Positions 1 to 5,942 of a stretch of 6,981 nucleotides of DNA are shown one piece after another. Position numbers and translations under genes: made by a program. This DNA is from an uncultured Syntrophobacteraceae bacterium (GTDB taxonomy: Bacteria; Desulfobacterota; Syntrophobacteria; Syntrophobacterales; Syntrophobacteraceae): NCBI GenBank assembly GCA_937889795.1, contig CALBZH010000216.1:1-6981 (forward strand), read 5' to 3'. The notes under the pieces were generated by a model, which made no database searches, was not told the DNA's origin, and worked only from the letters and a program-made list of their open reading frames with translations. Within the stretch, counting starts at the first letter, position 1. Every line of letters begins with the position of its first letter.

Positions 1-53
1 GGCATACGAGATTCCACTCGTGACTGGAGTTCAGACGTGTGCTCTTCCGATCT
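1..53 (+). other. Illumina P7-side adapter with index (sequencing artefact)
   Basis: These bases are library adapter, not genome. Positions 1-12 (GGCATACGAGAT) are the 3' end of the Illumina P7 primer. Positions 13-19 (TCCACTC, or GAGTGGA on the other strand) fill the index slot. Positions 20-53 (GTGACTGGAGTTC to GCTCTTCCGATCT) are the TruSeq-style read-2 primer site. Real insert begins at 54, in the orientation expected when a read runs through the end of a short fragment and is assembled untrimmed. The index slot is seven bases long. Its first six bases match, from memory, a TruSeq barcode (GAGTGG), which I could not verify. The adapter contains no stop in the frame of the neighbouring minus-strand gene, so gene callers will read straight through it. 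Confidence 0.98.
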
Positions 54-446
54 CACCATGTCCGGATAGGATACCCAATACGGAGCGGGAATGATGACTT
101 CGTCCCCAGGATCCAGGACAGCCTGGAAGAAATTGTAGAGCGCGTGCTTGCCGCCGCAAGACACCAGCACGTTTTCCCGATGGTAGCTCAGCCCGTAGTC
201 TTGGTTCGTTGCATGCCGGATGGCGTCTTTGAGCTCATCAATGCCGCCGACCGCCGTATAGCGCGTATGCCCCTCCCGCATGGCCTGAATAGCGGCGTCC
301 TGGATATGCTTCGGCGTGTCGAAATCCGGCTCCCCTACTCCGAAGTTCACGATATGGACACCTTGCTGCTTGAGCGCCTTGGCTTTGGCATTGATCGCCA
401 AGGTGGCCGACGGCTTCACCCGCGCGACCCTTTCCGATAGCTTCAT
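54..446 (-). CDS. aspC: Class I PLP-dependent aspartate aminotransferase, N-terminal fragment
   Basis: Cytosolic PLP enzyme, probably interconverting aspartate + 2-oxoglutarate and oxaloacetate + glutamate. Only the first 131 residues are present, against roughly 385-400 for the family. The start is MKLSERVARVKPSATLAINA. Visible hallmarks are the GVGEPDFDTP segment (about 36-45), YTAVGGIDELKDAI, the cofactor-phosphate loop region SCGGKHALYNFFQAVLDPGDEV, and PYWVSYPDMV, whose Trp belongs to the cofactor-binding site. The wording is closest to the Thermus-type Ib aspartate aminotransferases as I recall them. The lysine that binds PLP lies in the missing part, so substrate (aspartate, or also prephenate/aromatic) cannot be settled. 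The ATG at 446 overlaps the truA stop as ATGA, suggesting coupled translation at the end of this gene cluster. The 3' end is lost at the adapter junction (53/54), not by mutation. The symbol is generic for the family. Confidence 0.9.
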
Positions 447-1267
447 TCCTCGCCCCTTTCCTCAACCGGGGACTCCCCGTCCCCCCCATAGTTCACGGTA
501 TCCAGATACAGTCCATGGGCCGGTGCGGTCCTTCCCGCGCGCCGCCGGTCTCGGCTTGCCAATATGTCAAGAAGCCCAACCGGCGTGAGCTTGCCCCGTC
601 CCACCTCGACGAGCGTTCCCACCAAATTCCTGACCATATGCCTCAGAAAACCATTCGCAACGAACCGAAAAACAAGCCTTTCCGGCTCGGGACGCTCCAG
701 CTCCGCCCGGTAGATGCACCGTTCGGTTGAGCGAACCGAGGAGCCCGCTGCCATGAAGGCCCTGAAATCGTGGCAGCCCAGGAGCCCCTCCAGCGCTGCC
801 TCCATGACTTTGGCATCCAAGGGCTGTCGGATGTGCCAGGCACGGTTCCTTTCCAGCGCCGACGCCGTGGGCCGGTTCAGGATCCGATATTCATACGCCT
901 TGCTGACCGCCGAAAAACGTGCATGGAAGGAATCCGGAACCTCTGCTGCCTGCAAGACGACGATGTCCGGCGGAAGAAGGCTGTTCAAGCCACGCAAGAT
1001 TTGGTCGGGCTGCAGCCGCGTGCGCGCGTAGAAATTGACGACCTGTCCTCTGGCATGAACCCCGGCATCGGTTCGGCCCGACCCCCTCACATGGACGGCC
1101 CCCCCGAGCATGACCTCAAGACGCAGCTCGAGAGCCTCCTGCAAGGTCAACACCCCAGCCTGCCGCTGCCACCCATGATAATTGGCTCCGTCGTACTCGA
1201 TCACCAACTTAAAATTTCGCTTCTGCTGTGGATCGAAAATGATCGGAACGAAAGGCTGTTGCTTCAT
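443..1267 (-). CDS. truA: tRNA pseudouridine synthase A
   Basis: Converts uridines 38-40 in the anticodon stem-loop of many tRNAs to pseudouridine, in the cytosol. The 274-residue product covers the whole family. It has the N-terminal FKLVIEYDGANYHGWQRQ strand, the catalytic motif GRTDAGVHARGQV with nucleophile Asp67 (numbered from the ATG at 1267), GLNSLLPPDI, FHARFSA followed by the AYEYRI segment, and the C-terminal HMVRNLVGTLVEVG and GRTAPAHGLYL motifs. The start is uncertain. The frame stays open upstream to a TTG at 1366, with an ATG at 1306 and a GTG at 1327 on the way. I chose 1267 because it is the last Met before the conserved domain and gives a normal length. Its ribosome site is poor: GAGG ends only two bases before the ATG. 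The gene follows argC with no stop-free conflict and ends in an ATGA overlap with the aminotransferase. Confidence 0.95.
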   Translation of the reverse strand: MKQQPFVPIIFDPQQKRNFKLVIEYDGANYHGWQRQAGVLTLQEALELRLEVMLGGAVHVRGSGRTDAGVHARGQVVNFYARTRLQPDQILRGLNSLLPPDIVVLQAAEVPDSFHARFSAVSKAYEYRILNRPTASALERNRAWHIRQPLDAKVMEAALEGLLGCHDFRAFMAAGSSVRSTERCIYRAELERPEPERLVFRFVANGFLRHMVRNLVGTLVEVGRGKLTPVGLLDILASRDRRRAGRTAPAHGLYLDTVNYGGDGESPVEERGEE

Positions 1268-1387
1268 GGCCTCAAGCTGCTCAACAAACGTCCGGCGGTG
1301 CCACATCCGAGTACGAGCTCGTCTCACCCCCTTCGACGACCCGGAAGAAACGCGGCTTCCAAACAACGAGTGGGTCAGGTCGTCCGG

Positions 1388-2425
1388 TCACGGCTGCCAG
1401 GGGGCGTCTTCCAGACCCATCGCTTCGGGTAGGCCGCTCATCAGGTTCATATTGCATACCGCCTGTCCCGAAGCCCCGCGGGTCAGGTTGTCGATGACCG
1501 AGACCGCGATCACACGTCGGGTTCTCGGGTCCACACGCCAGCCCAGGTCGCAGTAGTTGCTGCCGCGCACCTGCAGAGTCGTCGGGAGCTCCTTTGAGCC
1601 GCAGAGACGCACGAACCGGGCCTGCGCATAAAATGATGCGTACGCATCGTCGACCATCTCGGCCGTCACGTCCGGCTTGAGAGAAGCGTAAAGCGTGCTC
1701 AGGATCCCTCGGCTCATCGGCACAAGATGAGGCGTGAAACTGATGACCACGGACTCTCCGGCAACCCGGCTGAGCTCCTGCTCAATTTCGGGAGTATGCC
1801 GATGCTCCGCCACCTTGTACGCCTTGAATCCCTCGTTCACTTCACAGTAGTGCACCGCAAGCGATGCACCGCGCCCCGCTCCAGTAACGCCGGACTTGGA
1901 GTCGGCAATGAGAGTATGGGGATCGACAAGTCCGCTTGAGATCAAAGGGGCAGCCGCCAGAATGACACTCGTGGGATAGCAGCCCGGATTGCCGACCAGC
2001 CGCGCAGTCCGAATGGCTTCTCGATGCAGCTCCGGGAGCCCGTACACGGTCTCGGCGAGGAGCTCCGGCGTCTTGTGGGGCTCATACCAGGCAGCATAGG
2101 TCTCCGCATCGCGAAAACGATAGTCGGCGCTCAAGTCGATGACACGCACGCCTCGCCGCAGAAGCTCGGGCACCACGTCCATGGCCGCCTGATGGGGCAG
2201 CGCCGTAAAAACGATATCCGTACGATCCGCTAGCAGGTCAGGGTCCGGCTCCTCGAAGACCAGCTCACAGTGCTTCCGAAAGGCCGGGTAGACGCTGTCG
2301 AGGCGCTGTCCCTTTTGGCCGCGCGATGTGATGACTCGGATCTCCACTCCGGGATGCCGACTCAGCAAACGAATCAGCTCAAACCCCGTGTACCCGGACG
2401 CTCCAGCGATTGATACCCGCACCAT
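1388..2425 (-). CDS. argC: N-acetyl-gamma-glutamyl-phosphate reductase
   Basis: Third step of arginine biosynthesis: NADPH-dependent reduction of N-acetyl-gamma-glutamyl phosphate to N-acetylglutamate semialdehyde, in the cytosol. At 345 residues it is full length. The Rossmann dinucleotide site is the N-terminal VSIAGASGYTGFELIRLL (4-21). The catalytic cysteine is Cys149 in GNPGCYPTS. The KSGVTGAGRG motif (177-186) and EHRHTPEI (207-214, with the active-site histidine region) follow, then FTPHLVPMSRGILSTLY and the C-terminal IDNLTRGASGQAVCNMN. The ATG at 2425 has a good ribosome site, GAGGGA at 2431-2436 with a five-base spacer. The gene sits directly behind a terminator-like hairpin that follows rpsI and has no visible promoter of its own, so its expression may depend on read-through. 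No argJ or argB is next to it; truA follows instead. Confidence 0.98.
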   Translation of the reverse strand: MVRVSIAGASGYTGFELIRLLSRHPGVEIRVITSRGQKGQRLDSVYPAFRKHCELVFEEPDPDLLADRTDIVFTALPHQAAMDVVPELLRRGVRVIDLSADYRFRDAETYAAWYEPHKTPELLAETVYGLPELHREAIRTARLVGNPGCYPTSVILAAAPLISSGLVDPHTLIADSKSGVTGAGRGASLAVHYCEVNEGFKAYKVAEHRHTPEIEQELSRVAGESVVISFTPHLVPMSRGILSTLYASLKPDVTAEMVDDAYASFYAQARFVRLCGSKELPTTLQVRGSNYCDLGWRVDPRTRRVIAVSVIDNLTRGASGQAVCNMNLMSGLPEAMGLEDAPWQP

Positions 2426-2440
2426 TACAGTCCCTCACAC

Positions 2441-2477
2441 AAAAATTCGGGGCACTGCGCCGTTGGCGCGGTGCCCC
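2441..2477 (-). terminator. Intrinsic terminator or attenuator between rpsI and argC
   Basis: The arms at 2449-2461 and 2465-2477 form a 13-position GC-rich stem around a three-base loop. Twelve pairs are Watson-Crick. The remaining pair is C-A on the transcribed minus strand (it would be a G-U wobble on the plus strand). On the minus strand the stem is followed by GAA and then five T (2445-2441), as in a modest rho-independent terminator. On the plus strand no T-run follows the stem, so the minus direction is intended. The hairpin ends 12 bases before the argC ribosome site, so it probably reduces rather than fully blocks transcription into argC. Confidence 0.7.
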
Positions 2478-2511
2478 TCCATCAAAGCTCAAACCCAAAG
2501 GCAAACGGCAA

Positions 2512-2904
2512 TTACCGTTTTGAATACTGGAAGCGTGCGCGCGCGCTGGCTTTACCGTATTTCTTGCGTTCCTTAACACGCGAATCACGCGTGAGAAACC
2601 CGGCCCGCTTCAGCACTTCACGGAATTCAGGATTGAATTCGAGCAGCGCCCTGGAGATGCCATGCCGAATGGCGCCCGCCTGACCGGATCCTCCGCCGCC
2701 GAAAACATTCACCGTGACATCCAGCTTGCCGAAAGTCCCCGTCAATACCAAGGGCTGAGCGACAACCATCTTGCTGGTAGGGCGGTCGATATACTCGTCA
2801 ATCGGACGTTTGTTGATCGTCACAACTCCGGTTCCGGGCTGCAGCCACACGCGAGCCACGGCCGTTTTTCGCTTGCCTGTCCCATAAAAACGCTGTTCGG
2901 CCAT
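2512..2904 (-). CDS. rpsI: 30S ribosomal protein S9
   Basis: Small-subunit protein of the 30S head. Its C-terminal tail reaches the P-site tRNA. The 130-residue length equals that of E. coli S9. Visible are the N-terminal [15 protein letters not shown] (7-21), the family signature [20 protein letters not shown] (68-87), the basic stretch [21 protein letters not shown], and the invariant terminal SKR that contacts tRNA. The start at 2904 has AAGGAG at 2914-2919 with a nine-base spacer, plus a second AAGGA nearer the ATG. It lies 34 bases after rplM, the classic L13-S9 pair found in nearly all bacteria, and is followed by a hairpin that marks the end of the ribosomal unit. Confidence 0.99.
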   Translation of the reverse strand: MAEQRFYGTGKRKTAVARVWLQPGTGVVTINKRPIDEYIDRPTSKMVVAQPLVLTGTFGKLDVTVNVFGGGGSGQAGAIRHGISRALLEFNPEFREVLKRAGFLTRDSRVKERKKYGKASARARFQYSKR

Positions 2905-2938
2905 CTAATCCTTCTCCTTGCGACCCATCCTCTATTGG

Positions 2939-3367
2939 CTAAAGAGCCATGACTGTCGGCTGCTGTGCTTCATGCGGATGCTCGGCACCACGATAGACCT
3001 TGAGCTTCTTGAGCAGCTTACGGCCCAGGCGATTCTTGGGAAGCATCCCCCAAACCGCCAGGCGAATCATGCGATCGGGGTGCTCCCGGTTGAGCTTGCG
3101 AGCCGTGGTGGACTTGAGCCCCACCATATAGCCGCTGTGACGATAGTAGGTCTTCTGGTCCCACTTGCGCCCCGTCAAAACCACTTTCTCCGCGTTGACA
3201 ACCACGACGAAGTCACCCTGGTCCACATGCGGCGTAAACTGCGGCAGGTGCTTGCCCCTCAACCGCACGGCAATCTGGCTGGCGAGCCGCCCGAGGACTT
3301 GATTCTCCGCATCGACGATGATCCATTTACGCGTATTCGCTTCAAACTTGGCGCTTGCTGTATTCAT
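2939..3367 (-). CDS. rplM: 50S ribosomal protein L13
   Basis: Large-subunit protein that binds 23S rRNA early in 50S assembly. From the ATG at 3367 it is 142 residues, the same as E. coli L13. Motifs are [18 protein letters not shown] (13-30), [22 protein letters not shown] (38-59), [12 protein letters not shown] (72-83), and the signature [21 protein letters not shown] (105-125) followed by [11 protein letters not shown]. An in-frame ATG five codons upstream (3382) is rejected because the ribosome site GGAG lies inside those five codons, seven bases before 3367. This is the first gene of the promoter at 3409-3437. In E. coli L13 represses its own rplM-rpsI mRNA. The leader here seems only about 35 bases long, so whether that control exists is unknown. 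Confidence 0.99.
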   Translation of the reverse strand: MNTASAKFEANTRKWIIVDAENQVLGRLASQIAVRLRGKHLPQFTPHVDQGDFVVVVNAEKVVLTGRKWDQKTYYRHSGYMVGLKSTTARKLNREHPDRMIRLAVWGMLPKNRLGRKLLKKLKVYRGAEHPHEAQQPTVMAL

Positions 3368-3374
3368 TCTGTTT

Positions 3375-3378
3375 CTCC
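3375..3378 (-). promoter_or_regulatory. Ribosome-binding site that sets the rplM start
   Basis: GGAG on the minus strand, within TGTGGAGAAACAGA, lies seven bases before the ATG at 3367. It falls between two in-frame ATGs (3382 and 3367), so it supports the downstream one. That choice also gives the family's standard 142-residue length. Confidence 0.8.
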
Positions 3379-3408
3379 ACATCTGAGATCTCGAATCCGA
3401 AGCTCTGG

Positions 3409-3437
3409 TGTATAAAGAATCCGCCAGCCAATGTCAA
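3409..3437 (-). promoter_or_regulatory. Sigma70-type promoter of rplM-rpsI
   Basis: On the minus strand there is a perfect -35 box TTGACA (3437-3432), a 17-base spacer, and a -10 box TATACA (3414-3409; four of six consensus bases, including TATA). Expected transcription start is near 3402, giving a leader of about 35 bases before the rplM ATG. Position, orientation and spacing all fit a strong housekeeping promoter. Confidence 0.8.
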
Positions 3438-3449
3438 GCCAATATTGGC
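3438..3449. promoter_or_regulatory. Palindrome abutting the rplM -35 box, possible operator
   Basis: GCCAATATTGGC is a perfect 12-base palindrome immediately upstream of the -35 hexamer. On the plus strand AGCCAAT occurs at 3426-3432 and again at 3437-3443, exactly 11 bases (about one helical turn) apart, and an inverted ATTGGCA follows at 3444-3450. Three half-sites of the same word around one -35 box suggest a protein-binding site. No regulator is identified and chance is possible. Confidence 0.35.
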
Positions 3450-3514
3450 AAGGAAATGCAGTCTTAAGGTCTTTCACGGCAACGTCCGACCGCCTCACGT
3501 CCGTCCCTCGAACA

Positions 3515-3549
3515 GCAGAACGGGCGGGAGCTTATCCCGCCCGTTCTGC
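3515..3549 (-). terminator. Strong hairpin downstream of lptD, probable transcript end
   Basis: The arms 3515-3529 and 3535-3549 are perfect inverted repeats of 15 bases (GCAGAACGGGCGGGA and its complement) separated by a five-base loop. The stem lies 46 bases after the lptD stop. Neither side carries a T-run, so it is not a textbook rho-independent terminator. It could end or protect the lptD mRNA by itself or with Rho. The position between two units makes a 3'-end role the simplest reading. Confidence 0.5.
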
Positions 3550-3559
3550 GCATCCCCCG

Positions 3560-3587
3560 CGAGACCGTCACACGCGGCATGGTCTCG
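3560..3587 (-). repeat. Short inverted repeat just after lptD
   Basis: CGAGACC (3560-3566) and GGTCTCG (3581-3587) form a possible seven-base stem with a 14-base loop, starting 8 bases after the lptD stop and followed by the larger hairpin. It may be part of the lptD 3' mRNA structure or may be chance. There is no T-run. Confidence 0.3.
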
Positions 3588-3595
3588 ATCGATCT

Positions 3596-5869
3596 CTAAT
3601 CGCTCACGCCCGAATAGGTCTTGCTGCTTCCAAAGGAGCCCAGACCGAGAAGGTTCACGGTCAGCGCCACCCGATGGTCGTTGTCCTTGTTTTCATAGGC
3701 CACGCCCAAAGCCCAGCAGCCGTGATCATACCGAAACCCGTACCCTTGGGTGTACAGCTCGTGCTGATCAAACGAGTAGTCATGATACGTGATGAAGTGA
3801 AAGTTGGGGACGATGGCCACGTTTAGACGGGTGATCAGCTCGTCAATCACGGATTCGGCTCGGTATTGGTAATCCACACGAAAGAGGTCGCCACGGGCCG
3901 TCTTGAAAGTCATATAAACGTCATGCACAGTAGGACTCCCGTGGTCCACCGAAACATCCAAATCATACGAGAAGGTGATGGAGCGCTTGGGGGTTATATC
4001 GAGCCGCAGCCCGACATCGGTCGGCCCACTGTCGCGCTGCGTATCCAACAGAATCGTACGGACCTCAGCCGAGGTTGGCTCGAAATTGTAACCCTGAAAC
4101 ACCCTCAGTCTAGCCACCTCCGAGTAGCTCGGCGCTTCCTCGCCGTCCTGGCCCTTCGTCATGCTCTTAGCCGTGAGAAAGGTCGAAAAACCATACTCGA
4201 CGCGGTTCTTAGACGGGTTGGTGTCCAGCCGATCAAACAATGGAATCTGAGGCCCCTTGAGCGGCTCGGGCACATACTCATAGACCACTTCAGGACGGAT
4301 GGCATGCTGCACCGCCACCGTATCCCCCCAATGCAGATCGTACACCCGGTTGAGCCGGGAGCTCAGCGATAGGCGAGCATCCGTTACGGCTCGGCCGGCA
4401 GCGGAATCATAGCGGTCGGGATCCCAATCGACATAGTAGCCGGTGGCGCGAAATCCAGCGGACGCCTGCAAATCCAGATAGGATTTCCACTGGTAAGGCA
4501 GGTAAAGCCGGGGATGCACATCGAGGCGGCTCCCCCTATCGCCTTCCTCGCGGTAGTAGCTCGTCAGCGAGCTGTTGAGGCCGTAGTAGAGAGGCAGCTC
4601 CCCTATTCCCGTGGGCAAGATCGAATAGGCGAAGCTGGGAATCTTCTGCATGGTCGAAGCTTCCAGCGTGCGCTCCAGCTGATCCCAGTAGCGCGCATCC
4701 ATGCTGATCAGCCAAGACTCATGGGGCTGCTCAAGGTAGAGGCTGGACTCGCGAAGCAGGGAGTTCTCATCGTGCACAAGCCCTCGTCCGAATCCCTCTC
4801 GAAAGAGCTTGTCCGTATAATCCGCGGAGGCCGAGCCATTCGAGAACTCTCGAAAAAAGTTCCGATCGCTGGCCATGTCGAGGTCAAGCCTGCCCACGGT
4901 ATCATAGGGCAAATGAAAGGAGTGGCGCGATCTGATCCAGTAGCGATCATCCGTTTCGAAGGTATATCCCGCCTCCTTGAGGTCGTTCTTGTCCACCATG
5001 TCTTTCAGATAGTTGACAAGCCAGATCCCTTCCCCCCACGAGTCGTTGTTGATCCTGAACTCCAGGCCGCCCATCACCCCTCGATTTTCCATGCCTCGAA
5101 GGAAGAAGGTTGCATCCATGTCTTCCCGGATGGCCCAATAGAACGGAAGCTCAGCCTGAAACCCATTCAAATCGGAAAATCCAGCCCAAGGGAGGAGAAA
5201 CCCGGACTGCCTCTCCTTTTGAAACGGTACAAAGAGCAACGGTGAATAAAGAACGGGAAGCTTCCAGATCCAGAACGAGGAGTTGGTGGCCCAAGCTTCC
5301 CCCTCCGTGTCGACCTTCAAGCTGCCATAACGGATCTTCCAGTCCGGGTTCGCGGGATCGCAGCTCGTCAGAACCCCGTTCCTCACTTCGTATTCACTGG
5401 CACCCTTCTTCTCGATCCGCTCGGCTTGGGTATAGAGCTGGTTGTCCGCAAAATAGGCAAGGCCGCCATCCACTTCTCCCGTTTCCTCGTCAAGATTCCA
5501 AATGACGTGCTCCCCGCGCAGCCAGTCCTTCTTGAATTGAAGATAAACGTTGCCGCGCATCTCCGCGCGACGATTGACCGAATCCAGCTCGGCCCAGTCG
5601 GCCTGGAGCACTCGATCCCCCGAGGTGATCTTGACGCTCCCCTTGGCCTCATAGATCTTCCGCTCGGGATCGTACGAGATCTCGGCCGCATCAATCGTCC
5701 ACGCCCCTCGGGTCTCGCTCAGAAACGCTCTCAGGTCCAGCGGTGTCTCCGATTCTTGACCCTCTTCGGCATAGCTCGGAACGGCTTCCGCGACGACCCA
5801 GAGCAAGGGAATCATGCAGACCAAATAACCAAACAATATCAGTAAATTGCGTCGTCTTGACGGAATCAT
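3596..5869 (-). CDS. lptD: LPS-assembly outer-membrane protein LptD
   Basis: Beta-barrel of the LptD/LptE translocon, which inserts lipopolysaccharide into the outer leaflet of the outer membrane. From the ATG at 5869 it is 757 residues. The signal peptide has a basic start (MIPSRRRN), a hydrophobic core and likely cleavage after PSYA (about residue 34). An LptA-like OstA domain follows (about 55-165: WTIDAAEISYDPERKIYEAKGSVKI, then QADWAELD). The barrel domain opens with LPVLYSPLLFVPFQKERQSGFLLPWAGFSD (about 204-233) and ends GLGSFGSSKTYSGVSD. Outside the signal peptide there are only two cysteines: Cys170 (LTSCDPANPDW) and Cys718 (HGCWALG). They line up with E. coli Cys173 and Cys724/725. 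The frame stays open to a TTG at 5950 overlapping folC. A GGGAGG at 5905-5910 lies too far from 5869 to serve it, so the start is not certain. The gene follows folC by 73 bases and probably shares its transcript. Confidence 0.95.
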   Translation of the reverse strand: MIPSRRRNLLILFGYLVCMIPLLWVVAEAVPSYAEEGQESETPLDLRAFLSETRGAWTIDAAEISYDPERKIYEAKGSVKITSGDRVLQADWAELDSVNRRAEMRGNVYLQFKKDWLRGEHVIWNLDEETGEVDGGLAYFADNQLYTQAERIEKKGASEYEVRNGVLTSCDPANPDWKIRYGSLKVDTEGEAWATNSSFWIWKLPVLYSPLLFVPFQKERQSGFLLPWAGFSDLNGFQAELPFYWAIREDMDATFFLRGMENRGVMGGLEFRINNDSWGEGIWLVNYLKDMVDKNDLKEAGYTFETDDRYWIRSRHSFHLPYDTVGRLDLDMASDRNFFREFSNGSASADYTDKLFREGFGRGLVHDENSLLRESSLYLEQPHESWLISMDARYWDQLERTLEASTMQKIPSFAYSILPTGIGELPLYYGLNSSLTSYYREEGDRGSRLDVHPRLYLPYQWKSYLDLQASAGFRATGYYVDWDPDRYDSAAGRAVTDARLSLSSRLNRVYDLHWGDTVAVQHAIRPEVVYEYVPEPLKGPQIPLFDRLDTNPSKNRVEYGFSTFLTAKSMTKGQDGEEAPSYSEVARLRVFQGYNFEPTSAEVRTILLDTQRDSGPTDVGLRLDITPKRSITFSYDLDVSVDHGSPTVHDVYMTFKTARGDLFRVDYQYRAESVIDELITRLNVAIVPNFHFITYHDYSFDQHELYTQGYGFRYDHGCWALGVAYENKDNDHRVALTVNLLGLGSFGSSKTYSGVSD

Positions 5870-5942
5870 GGACAACACTTTCGTGACGGTTCGGATCAGG
5901 GAGACCTCCCACCAACCGTGCACAAGCACCTTTGGAGGGGGC

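Noticed and set aside
39..440. Plus-strand open frame beginning inside the adapter
   Set aside because: Its start codon lies in adapter sequence and the rest is antisense to the aminotransferase, so it cannot be a real gene.
54..446. Aminotransferase as a broken pseudogene
   Set aside because: The truncation coincides exactly with the adapter junction and the visible frame is intact and conserved, so this is a sequence end, not gene decay.
770..1432. A 220-codon plus-strand open frame antisense to truA
   Set aside because: The opposite strand encodes the complete TruA motifs, including the catalytic Asp. The plus frame has no recognisable domain or convincing ribosome site.
3482..3504. Short direct repeat of ACGTCCG in the lptD-rplM gap
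   Set aside because: Two seven-base copies are easily expected by chance in GC-rich DNA and have no supporting context.
4514..5245. A 243-codon open frame on the plus strand inside lptD
   Set aside because: It lies entirely antisense to a clearly conserved LptD barrel, its translation resembles no family I know, and GC-rich codon bias commonly leaves such shadow frames open.
5814..5822. Cysteine in the LptD signal region as a lipoprotein lipobox
   Set aside because: The Cys (YLVCMIPLL) sits in the middle of the hydrophobic core with hydrophobic residues after it, and LptD is a barrel protein with a normal signal-peptidase-I-type site (PSYA) downstream.
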